Shown piece after piece: positions 15,252 through 21,210 of a DNA stretch of 21,210 nucleotides. A program made the translations under genes and the position numbers. Below the pieces are notes generated by a model. That model ran no database searches. It was not told the origin of the DNA and saw nothing but the letters and a program-made list of their open reading frames with translations. How positions within the stretch are numbered: position 1 is the first letter of the stretch; every line of letters starts with the position of its first letter. Origin of the DNA: an archaeon (GTDB taxonomy: Archaea > Nanobdellota > Nanobdellia > Woesearchaeales > ARS49); assembly GCA_016213425.1 (NCBI GenBank), contig JACRAI010000126.1, positions 1 to 21,210 on the forward strand, written 5' to 3'.

Positions 15252-15672
15252 AAAACTAATTTTGATGCGTGGCTTGCCTGGATCAGGTAAATCAACTATC
15301 GCGAATTCTCTGGATGGTTTAGTATTATCTACTGATGATTTTTTTATAAAGAAAGGAGTTTACAAATTTAATGTTAGACAAGCAGGAATAGCTCACGGAT
15401 GGAATCAAAAAAGAGCCAAAGATGCAATGTCTAGAGGAGAAAGTTTAGTAATAATTGATAATACCAATATAACTGCGAGCGAAATGAAGCCTTATGTGAA
15501 AATGGCGTTAAACTATGGTTATAAGGTTGAAATTCTTGAAGCAACCTCCCCTCACAAATTGGATGTTGATAAACTAGCAGAATATAATTCTCACGGAGTT
15601 TCTAAAGACTCAATTCAAAAAATGAAAGACAGATATCAGCACAACGTAACGATTGAAGACTTAGTAAAATGA
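15244..15672 (+). CDS. P-loop kinase of the polynucleotide-kinase/N4BP2-like (AAA_33) type
   Basis: A small 142-residue P-loop protein. Walker A is GLPGSGKST (10-18), STDDFF (29-34) follows, and VIIDNTN (69-75) is the signature seen in the N4BP2-like and T4 Pnkp-like kinase group. An Arg-containing lid is suggested by RYQHN near the C-terminus (about 130). Such proteins phosphorylate 5' ends of nucleic acids or small substrates; the substrate here is unknown. I chose the ATG at 15244: it has GGAG 11 bases upstream and begins directly before the conserved KKLILMRG strand. A longer in-frame start at 15202 would lie entirely within the previous gene and add residues that do not fit the family. 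ATGA overlap with the next gene. Confidence 0.85.
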   Translation: MSKKLILMRGLPGSGKSTIANSLDGLVLSTDDFFIKKGVYKFNVRQAGIAHGWNQKRAKDAMSRGESLVIIDNTNITASEMKPYVKMALNYGYKVEILEATSPHKLDVDKLAEYNSHGVSKDSIQKMKDRYQHNVTIEDLVK

Positions 15673-16214
15673 AAATAGTAATCGAACACATGGAGCCTAA
15701 GTTATGGGAGTGGTGTTTGATAGAGTATGAACATATTTCTAAAATTATTGGAAAAAATAATGTTTGGTTTACTAATTGCAGCAATAAAGAAGTATTAAAA
15801 TTTGGTTTAGTAAAAAAAGAATCTGTTGCAAAACTCAACTTGCCAAAATCTTGTCTTCTTGACCCTAAAGCAGAAAAAGAATTAAGTCCTGAAGATGCAG
15901 AAAAATTTGATTACTTTATTTTTGGAGGAATATTAGGCAATGCTCCTGCTGAAGGTAGAACGCAAATTCTTTCTAAAGAATTAAGTTGTGAAAAAAGAAG
16001 TTTAGGGAGCAAACAAATGAGTACAGACACAGCAGTTCTTGTTACTAAATTAGTTCTTGATGGGAAAAAACTTGAAGAAATATCTTTTATAGATAGTCCG
16101 GAACTTAAAAGTGGAAAAAATGAAAGCATCATCATGCCTTACAGATACGTTTCTGAAAAAGGAAAACCAGTAATATACAAGAAATTAATGCCTTTAATAA
16201 AAGAAGAATTTTAA
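15669..16214 (+). CDS. SFM1/DUF431-family SPOUT methyltransferase
   Basis: The 181-residue protein matches the SFM1 family (PF04252): IEHMEPKLWEWCLIEYEHI at residues 5-23, IFGGILGNAP (84-93), RSLGSKQMSTDTAV (110-123) and MPYRYV (156-161). In yeast, Sfm1 is a SPOUT-fold, SAM-dependent arginine methyltransferase that acts on ribosomal protein S3; archaeal members have been annotated only as methyltransferases, so whether the target here is ribosomal protein or RNA is open. It is the last gene of the five-gene operon, its ATG overlapping the kinase TGA. A run of eight T 20 bases downstream should end the transcript. Confidence 0.85.
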   Translation: MKIVIEHMEPKLWEWCLIEYEHISKIIGKNNVWFTNCSNKEVLKFGLVKKESVAKLNLPKSCLLDPKAEKELSPEDAEKFDYFIFGGILGNAPAEGRTQILSKELSCEKRSLGSKQMSTDTAVLVTKLVLDGKKLEEISFIDSPELKSGKNESIIMPYRYVSEKGKPVIYKKLMPLIKEEF

Positions 16215-16230
16215 GACCAACTGAAGCAGG

Positions 16231-16258
16231 TTATTTTTTTTAATAAAAATTTAAATCA
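16231..16258. terminator. T-rich terminator between convergent genes
   Basis: A run of eight T (16234-16241) on the plus strand ends the PIN-Lon operon. On the minus strand the same short gap gives an ATTTTTATT stretch after the rfcS stop, so it may serve both. Confidence 0.55.
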
Positions 16259-17215
16259 TTATTTCTGCAATGCAAAATAAGCAAGTAATGACTCTATCTG
16301 TATGAATTCATCACTTCCTTCACTCATTCTGAATTCTATTTCACCAATTTTTTCTATAAGTTTTATTTTCTTTTGAGAATCAAGTTCTAAATTCCAAATT
16401 TCGGAACTTATTTGTTTTATTATATCGAGTCCAGATAATCCTTGATTAAGCATTATGTCGAGCAATAAATTTCTTGCACTTATGAAGTCTCCTTTTAATG
16501 AATCATTTAATACTTTTTTTAATTCTTCTGGCTTTGCCATGTTTGCTAAAGAATGAACCAATTCAACAGTTATGTCTTTTTGGATTGCAGCACAACTTTG
16601 AAGTACGTTTGCTAATCTCCTGCAGTCTCCTTCAGAAATCTTGTATAACGCTTCTTTGACTTCAGGAGTTAATTTCAATTCTTCTTTTTCTGCAATTAAG
16701 TCAGTTAATTGGAATACTTGTTCTTTTTCTAGATGCGCGAACTTGAAAACTACGCACCTGCTTTGAATTGGCTCAATTATTTTGCTTGGAAAATTACAAG
16801 ATAAGATAAATCTTGTTGAATTAGTGTAAATCTCCATTGTTCTTCTTAATGCTTGCTGAGCTTCTTTTGTTAACGCGTCGCATTCATCTAGAAAGATTAT
16901 TTTAAAGGGAACATCAGATATTGATTTTGTTCTTGCAAAATCTTTTATTTTATTTCTTACAACATCTATACCTCTTTCATCACTTGCATTTGTTTCTAAG
17001 AAATGATTCTTCCAAGTTTCACCATACAATTCTTTAGCAACAACTAACGCAAGAGTTGATTTTCCTACACCTGCTGGGCCTGCAAACATTAAGTGTGGTA
17101 AATTTTTTTGTTCAACAAATGCTTTAACTTTTTGAACTATAGAAGTTTGACCTTTTACTTCACTGAACTTTTGAGGCCTGTACTTCTCTGTCCAAATAAA
17201 ATGCTCTTCCCCCAT
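16259..17215 (-). CDS. rfcS: Replication factor C small subunit
   Basis: Clamp-loader AAA+ subunit that, with the large subunit, opens and loads PCNA onto primed DNA. Typical features: N-terminal WTEKYRPQKFSEVKGQ (RFC box II), Walker A GPAGVGKST (46-54), the TNASDERGIDVVR box (75-87), Walker B DECD (110-113), and the SRC Arg-finger motif at 152-154. The C-terminal collar helices fill the rest. Length 318 aa is normal and there is no intein, although this gene is a common intein site in archaea. A single-gene unit with its own TATA box, convergent with the SFM1-like gene. Confidence 0.97.
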   Translation of the reverse strand: MGEEHFIWTEKYRPQKFSEVKGQTSIVQKVKAFVEQKNLPHLMFAGPAGVGKSTLALVVAKELYGETWKNHFLETNASDERGIDVVRNKIKDFARTKSISDVPFKIIFLDECDALTKEAQQALRRTMEIYTNSTRFILSCNFPSKIIEPIQSRCVVFKFAHLEKEQVFQLTDLIAEKEELKLTPEVKEALYKISEGDCRRLANVLQSCAAIQKDITVELVHSLANMAKPEELKKVLNDSLKGDFISARNLLLDIMLNQGLSGLDIIKQISSEIWNLELDSQKKIKLIEKIGEIEFRMSEGSDEFIQIESLLAYFALQK

Positions 17216-17235
17216 AATTCAAGTTAATTGGTGTT

Positions 17236-17248
17236 GTTTTAAATAATT
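17236..17248 (-). promoter_or_regulatory. TATA box of rfcS
   Basis: The minus strand reads AATTATTTAAAAC, centred 27 bases upstream of the rfcS ATG, predicting a leaderless message. It lies just outside the self-complementary element at 17260-17426. Confidence 0.55.
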
Positions 17249-17259
17249 ATCGCAAGAAA

Positions 17260-17426
17260 AGCTCTGATGAAATCATTCTTGCCACCCTTTCGCGAGCATT
17301 GATTAAATTAGTTCTTCTAGTTGACAAGGGGGTTGGCCTCCTTCGGGGAATGTCAACGTTCAATAAGCGCTGCAATAAGCGAGCTTGGTGGCAAGACCTA
17401 GCGAATGCGAGGGTTTCATCAGAGCT
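17260..17426. ncRNA. Highly structured element: RNA gene or MITE-like inverted repeat
   Basis: Nested pairing across 167 bases: P1, 15 bp (17260-17274 with 17412-17426); P2, 9 bp (17278-17286 with 17387-17395, CTTGCCACC/GGTGGCAAG); an inner 7-bp helix with an AA bulge (17296-17302 with 17360-17368); a 7-bp helix (17320-17326 with 17351-17357, GTTGACA/TGTCAAC); and a hairpin (17327-17332 with 17337-17342, loop TTGG). The two imperfect pairs are G-T on the plus strand and A-C on the minus strand, favouring a plus-strand RNA. But TATA boxes on either side would start transcription inside P1. A 7-bp direct repeat CAAGAAA flanks it (17253-17259 and 17428-17434), which would also suit a transposed MITE. 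No RNase P or SRP RNA signatures are present. Confidence 0.6.
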
Positions 17427-17435
17427 CCAAGAAAG

Positions 17436-17448
17436 GTTTATAAATATA
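17436..17448 (+). promoter_or_regulatory. TATA box of the secreted-protein gene
   Basis: GTTTATAAATATA is centred about 25 bases before the ATG at 17467, predicting a leaderless message. It is nearly symmetric and could also be read leftward. Confidence 0.6.
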
Positions 17449-17466
17449 CACAACTAGAGCTCATAG

Positions 17467-18510
17467 ATGAAAAAATTGGTGTTGTTATTGCTAGTTATTT
17501 TTTTTACTAGTTCTGTTTATGCTCAAGGTGTTATTGAATGTACTGATAAAGTTAGCAGGAATAGTGATGTTACAGAAGGAAGAAAAGGTTTGCATGATTT
17601 TGGTGAAAATATTAATCCTGGAAGCGAGTGCTCGCCTATTTCTGCAGGAGTGAGCAATTGGTGGTTTAAGACATATTGTGGAATGCCTTATAAAATTAAT
17701 AGCGTGATTGAAATGATAGATAAAATGAAGGAAGCTATGAAAACAAATAAGTATGGAACAGGTACAGCAAATATTTATCAAGGTGCCAGAAAGTTTCTTA
17801 ATGAACAAATGCCTAGTTGTTTTGATATTAAAATGATGTTTTGTGAGGATAAAGATTTTTTTATTTTTGAAGCTCCTGAAAAAAGAGCATATGACCCTAG
17901 TACTTGGACTGAACCAGGAACATGGTATAATCCTTTCAGTTGGTTTAGAAGGTATAAAGAGGAACAAGTAAATCCAAAAGATGTTTTAGAAAGTTCAGAT
18001 AGTTTTATCCATTCTTGTCCAAAAATCAAAGACATTGAAGAATTATTAAAACAACATGCAGATATTATTGCTCTAATTCAAGACTCATTTTCTTTACTTA
18101 ATCCAAACTCGAATTTTAAACCATATTATCATGCAGTCACAGTGGACGGAATTAGTGAAAACAAAGTATTGATAAATTCAAATGGAGAACCTGCAGAATT
18201 AGAGTATGATCCTCTTTTTAGTGATGAAACTATGTACGTTACTTTTAACTACAGAAACAAACCTAAAACTGGACTTGGTTTTGAAATGCCATTTATAGTC
18301 AGATCTATATTTGCAGTAATTCCAACAGAAGAATGCAAAGCAAAATATCCTTGTCCTCCAGTCGATTACACTCCTTCTTCAGTTCTTCCTCAAACACCTA
18401 TTCCTGAAGAAGAACAAACAACAAAGAAAGACTTAGAAACTGCATACATAATACAGCAAGAAAAACAAAAAGATTCTTGTCCTGTACAAGTTGATTACGT
18501 GATTTGGTAA
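17467..18510 (+). CDS. Secreted cysteine-rich protein of unknown function
   Basis: A clear Sec signal peptide opens the protein: MKK, a Leu/Val/Phe core (4-13), then SSVYA with predicted cleavage after Ala19. The mature part of about 328 residues has nine cysteines (for example ECTDK, SECSP, TYCGMPY, SCFD, FCED, SCPK, EECKAKYPCPP and DSCPV), enough for several disulfides outside the cell. It has aromatic-rich segments (WTEPGTWYNPFSWFRRY) and a late region with beta character (KVLINSNGEPAELEYDP). There is no C-terminal membrane anchor, so it is soluble or cell-surface associated. I do not recognise the family. Single gene, convergent with the next gene 6 bases away. Confidence 0.82.
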   Translation: MKKLVLLLLVIFFTSSVYAQGVIECTDKVSRNSDVTEGRKGLHDFGENINPGSECSPISAGVSNWWFKTYCGMPYKINSVIEMIDKMKEAMKTNKYGTGTANIYQGARKFLNEQMPSCFDIKMMFCEDKDFFIFEAPEKRAYDPSTWTEPGTWYNPFSWFRRYKEEQVNPKDVLESSDSFIHSCPKIKDIEELLKQHADIIALIQDSFSLLNPNSNFKPYYHAVTVDGISENKVLINSNGEPAELEYDPLFSDETMYVTFNYRNKPKTGLGFEMPFIVRSIFAVIPTEECKAKYPCPPVDYTPSSVLPQTPIPEEEQTTKKDLETAYIIQQEKQKDSCPVQVDYVIW

Positions 18511-18516
18511 TTTTAT

Positions 18517-19230
18517 TTAGTTTTTAACATTTAAAGCAGTCCAAGGTTCTATCTCTTTAGGCATAAATAAAAATGGTGTGAATTCAAGAGTTTCTGCATT
18601 TCTTACTCTTTCAATTTCTTTTGCTATTCCTTCAGGACTGTAATGAGCATCCAGTTTTGCAATATGATCCGCAGAGTATCCTATTCTTTCTTTTTTATCT
18701 TTAGTTCTCCATGCTTCTGCAAATCTTTCTAACTGTGCGCGATAATCTTCAAGTGAAGCATCAACGTTGCGCGTCATCGTCATTGCATTTAACCAGTTTT
18801 GCTTAGGTATACTGTATACTTCTTTTCCGCCTTCTTCAAAATAAATAGAATCTATAAATTCATCCATTTTTTTCATAAAGTCTACTGTGCTATCTTTTGG
18901 TGTGAAACTAACCTTCCAAGATACAACCCTATCAGAAGATCTTTGGCCTATGCCTAAATCTTTTTCAGTTAAGCCTCTCCACGCATAAGAAACGTTGCAG
19001 TCAACTCCTCCTATTTGTGTTGTACCTTCTCCACGTCCTAGTTGAAGAACACAATCATCAATAGTTATTGCACGTCTAGGCGATGCAGCTTCAATAACTG
19101 CATTTACTTTAGGATCGCTTAAATTATAATTTGTTACTCCGAAACTGCATGAATTAGGATTAACATCAAGTGAACTTAATCTAGTTAAGAAAAATTTATT
19201 TGATGTTGATTTATTTTGAGGTTCTTCCAT
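18517..19230 (-). CDS. Soluble protein of unknown function (237 aa)
   Basis: Not recognised. The N-terminal 110 residues look like beta or mixed structure (FFLTRLSSLDVNPNSCSFGV, ITIDDCVLQLGRGEGTTQ, DRVVSWKVSFTP); the rest is helical (FMKKMDEFIDSIYFEEG, LEDYRAQLERFAEAWR, GIAKEIERVRNAETL). No signal peptide or membrane segment is seen, so it is probably cytoplasmic. The 3' end is 6 bases from the secreted-protein gene, and its start faces the next gene across a 107-base region with a promoter in each direction. No function can be inferred from the neighbours. Confidence 0.75.
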   Translation of the reverse strand: MEEPQNKSTSNKFFLTRLSSLDVNPNSCSFGVTNYNLSDPKVNAVIEAASPRRAITIDDCVLQLGRGEGTTQIGGVDCNVSYAWRGLTEKDLGIGQRSSDRVVSWKVSFTPKDSTVDFMKKMDEFIDSIYFEEGGKEVYSIPKQNWLNAMTMTRNVDASLEDYRAQLERFAEAWRTKDKKERIGYSADHIAKLDAHYSPEGIAKEIERVRNAETLEFTPFLFMPKEIEPWTALNVKN

Positions 19231-19250
19231 TTAAGATATAAATAACACCC

Positions 19251-19262
19251 ACTATATAAATG
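19251..19262 (-). promoter_or_regulatory. TATA box of the 18517-19230 gene
   Basis: The minus strand reads CATTTATATAGT, centred about 27 bases upstream of the ATG at 19230. Confidence 0.55.
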
Positions 19263-19302
19263 TTTGCTTTTTTAACCACTTTGCAGTAGTTAATAAACAA
19301 AA

Positions 19303-19313
19303 GATTTATAAAG
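19303..19313 (+). promoter_or_regulatory. TATA box of the 19338-21026 gene
   Basis: GATTTATAAAG is centred 30 bases upstream of the ATG at 19338, predicting a leader of only a few bases. Confidence 0.6.
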
Positions 19314-19337
19314 TAGAAGATAATATTCATCATTAAA

Positions 19338-21026
19338 ATGGCAAGACATAATCCTGAAATAACAAAAGAAGATATTAAAAATCACAATCCTGAAATCACC
19401 TCCGAAGAATTTCCTACTAGATCGAACCTAGCTAGAATAATCAATTCTATGAATGAAATAAGAACTGTTTCATTGAATACACAGAATTGCGGTGCAGATC
19501 AAAAAGATAAATACTTGAATTTAGCAACCCAGTTAGCAGATAGAATAAAACTAACAAGTTCTCCTGAATTAGTAAAACAAATGCAAACTTTAGTTGATGC
19601 ATTAGGCAAAGATGAAAAATTGCTAAAATATGATCCTTCACAAGATAAAGTGTGGAAGAGGAAAAATCCTGATTTTAACAGAACTCTTGAAGAGGTTACA
19701 ATAAAAATACTTCAAGATTCATTCAATTCTTTAGACAGCAAACATCATATTTTGCAGGCTGTAAAAGTTTTAAGCGTTCAAGAAGCTCAATTTAACGTTA
19801 AAGAAAAAGTATACGAAACAGTAATTCCATTTAACGGAAAAGTTGAAGGAATCAAAAGCGGAGTATTTAGTTCAGTGCTAGGATCAATGCTAGGAGATTC
19901 ATTCGTTATAGAAGCAGATGACGGACTTAATTTAAAAGTTAAAGGAGATCTAGACTTAATTGAAGGACTGCTTAACAAAGCTAAAGAAAAAGGTTACAAA
20001 AGTGTGAGTGTTGAAATGTATGAAGGAGATTACAGAAAATTTGTGGAAAAATTCCCTGACTCACAAATCACTCAATGGGTAAGTATAGAGCCTAAATTTT
20101 TAGGAATAAAATATGATCCTCAAAAAATGAGAAAAAGAGCAGGTAAATTAATCAAATGGACCACTCCCCTCTCTTATCCGGTTATAGGCGCTATGCCTGC
20201 ATCAATACAAAGAAGAATCAGAAATTATGCAACAGATAAACAAGGAAATACTTTTTTTAATGATAGTAATGCAACAGTAGCTTCAGGCGCAGTATCTGGG
20301 GTTGGAGGAGTTGTAGGTGGATTAACAAGTATAGCTCTTTTAGGACCAACACCTTTTGCACTGATACCTGCAGGATATTTCGCAATTGAAGGAATAATAA
20401 GAATCGTAAGTGTTGCAGAAGATAACAAAAAAATGGGGTCTGCTCCTGTAAAAGCAATTGCATTGCCTTTAGAAAAAGTTTTAAATTCAAAAGATAAAAT
20501 AAAGGATGAAAAAGGAAAGTATTGTTTAGTTAATATTTCTTTAGTAGATCCTGAAGCAAAAGATAATACTGTTAATTTTTTTGATTACTTTACTAGGATA
20601 GCAAGAGTTGAAGTTCCTCAAGAAGTAGAAGATAATCTTGTTTGGAGTCCTGCAAATCATCACCAGTATGGATTGCAATTTGGAGGATTTTTGAATGAAA
20701 AAATTCCTGCACTAAAAGAAGACAAATCATTAGAAAGAGAATTGAATAAAGAAAGCCAAAATTATTTGTTGTATAATATTAGAGAAATTGAAGATTTCAC
20801 CAAGATCACTGCATTGGTTTGTTCAAGAGGAGAAAGATATGTTGTGTCATTAGTTTGCGATTCAAATGTTAAAGATAAAATAAAAACAATCAGCACCGTT
20901 TTAGGAAACAAAACAATAACTCAATCGGAGAAAGCTAAAGATTTATGCGCAAGAATGAATGCATATTATACAAGAATAGCTAAAGTATCTAAAGATACTA
21001 TTATAGAGAAAGAATATTTAAGGTGA
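19338..21026 (+). CDS. Membrane-associated protein of unknown function (562 aa)
   Basis: I do not recognise this protein. It opens with a 12-residue tandem repeat containing HNPEIT twice (residues 4-9 and 16-21). A helical part follows, then an alpha/beta part near 150-260 (FNGKVEGIKSGVFSSVLGS, GYKSVSVEMYEGDYRKF). A Gly/Ala/Ile-rich hydrophobic region at about 314-362 (VSGVGGVVGGLTSIALLG, FALIPAGYFAIEGIIRIV) probably makes two membrane passes as a hairpin. The C-terminal 200 residues are soluble (YCLVNISLVDPEAKDNTVNFF, ERYVVSLVCD). No signal peptide, so both soluble parts may face the cytoplasm. Its TGA lies in the ribosome-binding site of the next gene, so the two are probably co-transcribed and coupled. 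Confidence 0.82.
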   Translation: MARHNPEITKEDIKNHNPEITSEEFPTRSNLARIINSMNEIRTVSLNTQNCGADQKDKYLNLATQLADRIKLTSSPELVKQMQTLVDALGKDEKLLKYDPSQDKVWKRKNPDFNRTLEEVTIKILQDSFNSLDSKHHILQAVKVLSVQEAQFNVKEKVYETVIPFNGKVEGIKSGVFSSVLGSMLGDSFVIEADDGLNLKVKGDLDLIEGLLNKAKEKGYKSVSVEMYEGDYRKFVEKFPDSQITQWVSIEPKFLGIKYDPQKMRKRAGKLIKWTTPLSYPVIGAMPASIQRRIRNYATDKQGNTFFNDSNATVASGAVSGVGGVVGGLTSIALLGPTPFALIPAGYFAIEGIIRIVSVAEDNKKMGSAPVKAIALPLEKVLNSKDKIKDEKGKYCLVNISLVDPEAKDNTVNFFDYFTRIARVEVPQEVEDNLVWSPANHHQYGLQFGGFLNEKIPALKEDKSLERELNKESQNYLLYNIREIEDFTKITALVCSRGERYVVSLVCDSNVKDKIKTISTVLGNKTITQSEKAKDLCARMNAYYTRIAKVSKDTIIEKEYLR

Positions 21027-21031
21027 GAAAA

Positions 21032-21210
21032 ATGGCAAAATTTTATGTAACAAACACAAAAACAGTTGGAAGGAAAGCAAGAACTGTGGTAGGTTTAGTA
21101 GTTACCGGCGCTGCAGTTTGGTTGAGCATTCCCGGAATAAATTATGTAAGAAACAAGTTTGATAATTGGCATGCTTACGACTCTGTTGTTGAAGTCATAG
21201 ATGGAAAACA
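21032..21210 (+). CDS. Start of a small membrane protein, cut by the window end
   Basis: An open frame from the ATG at 21032 runs to the window end (59 codons visible). It starts MAKFYVTNTKTVGRKARTVV, with a basic N-terminus, then one hydrophobic segment (about residues 19-37, VVGLVVTGAAVWLSIPGI) that is a membrane anchor or uncleaved signal, followed by a soluble part. A GGTGAG ribosome-binding site at 21022-21027 lies over the stop of the upstream gene, and the start is 5 bases after that stop. Function unknown; likely a partner of the membrane protein before it. Confidence 0.75.
   Translation, partial: MAKFYVTNTKTVGRKARTVVGLVVTGAAVWLSIPGINYVRNKFDNWHAYDSVVEVIDGK

Noticed and set aside
17260..17426. 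RNase P RNA or SRP RNA
   Set aside because: The conserved RNase P core (GAGGAAAGTC and its partner) and the SRP helix 8 motif are absent on both strands.
17247..17453. Minus-strand open frame of 68 codons
   Set aside because: It covers the self-complementary element, its Arg/Ser-rich composition is unlike its neighbours, and the base pairing explains the sequence better.
1..21210. CRISPR array, insertion sequence or replication origin
   Set aside because: I saw no regularly spaced repeats, no transposase and no origin-box cluster; the only repeat-like structures are those listed.

Overview
The window reads as a piece of an AT-rich archaeal chromosome, most likely from a small-genome DPANN archaeon (Woesearchaeota/Pacearchaeota-like; this placement is an inference from style, not a phylogeny). 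Archaeal markers are clear: ribosomal protein L10e, a type II methionine aminopeptidase, a membrane-anchored LonB protease, a replication factor C small subunit, TATA boxes about 26 bases upstream of genes with little or no leader, and a tRNA with no encoded CCA whose T-loop is interrupted by a short insertion. Arginine is mostly AGA, and genes are packed with 1-10 base gaps or ATGA overlaps.

Region 1 (1-6246) is a divergent two-operon module. Rightward: a MinD/ParA-type ATPase, a 507-residue helical protein, a membrane protein with a cytoplasmic coiled coil and an outer Ig-like domain, and a protein with a GXGXG-type beta-helix. Leftward: a coiled-coil protein, a small acidic protein, and a second copy of the beta-helix protein, cut by the window edge. 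The two paralogs sit at the outer ends in inverted orientation. An ATPase, coiled coils, a membrane anchor and paired beta-helix proteins suggest an undescribed positioning, scaffold or surface system. This is the best candidate for something new here.

Region 2 (6247-10216) has a possible structured RNA element (6268-6367), a toxin-antitoxin pair (DUF4258-like toxin, zinc-finger/AbrB antitoxin) with a palindromic operator, then housekeeping genes: map, rpl10e (convergent), a DEAD-box RNA helicase with a long upstream leader, and tRNA-Ala(CGC) with an apparent 18-nt T-loop intron.

Region 3 (10217-16214) is a tight operon: PIN-domain protein, LonB, an 845-residue protein of unknown function with a possible acetyltransferase-like end, a polynucleotide-kinase-like P-loop protein, and an SFM1/DUF431 SPOUT methyltransferase. 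Consecutive genes overlap by 4-8 bases, so translation is probably coupled; the content suggests protein and RNA quality control or ribosome modification.

Region 4 (16215-21210) has rfcS on the minus strand, a 167-bp highly self-complementary element (structured RNA or MITE-like repeat), a secreted cysteine-rich protein, an unrecognised soluble protein, an unrecognised membrane protein, and the start of another membrane protein that runs off the window.
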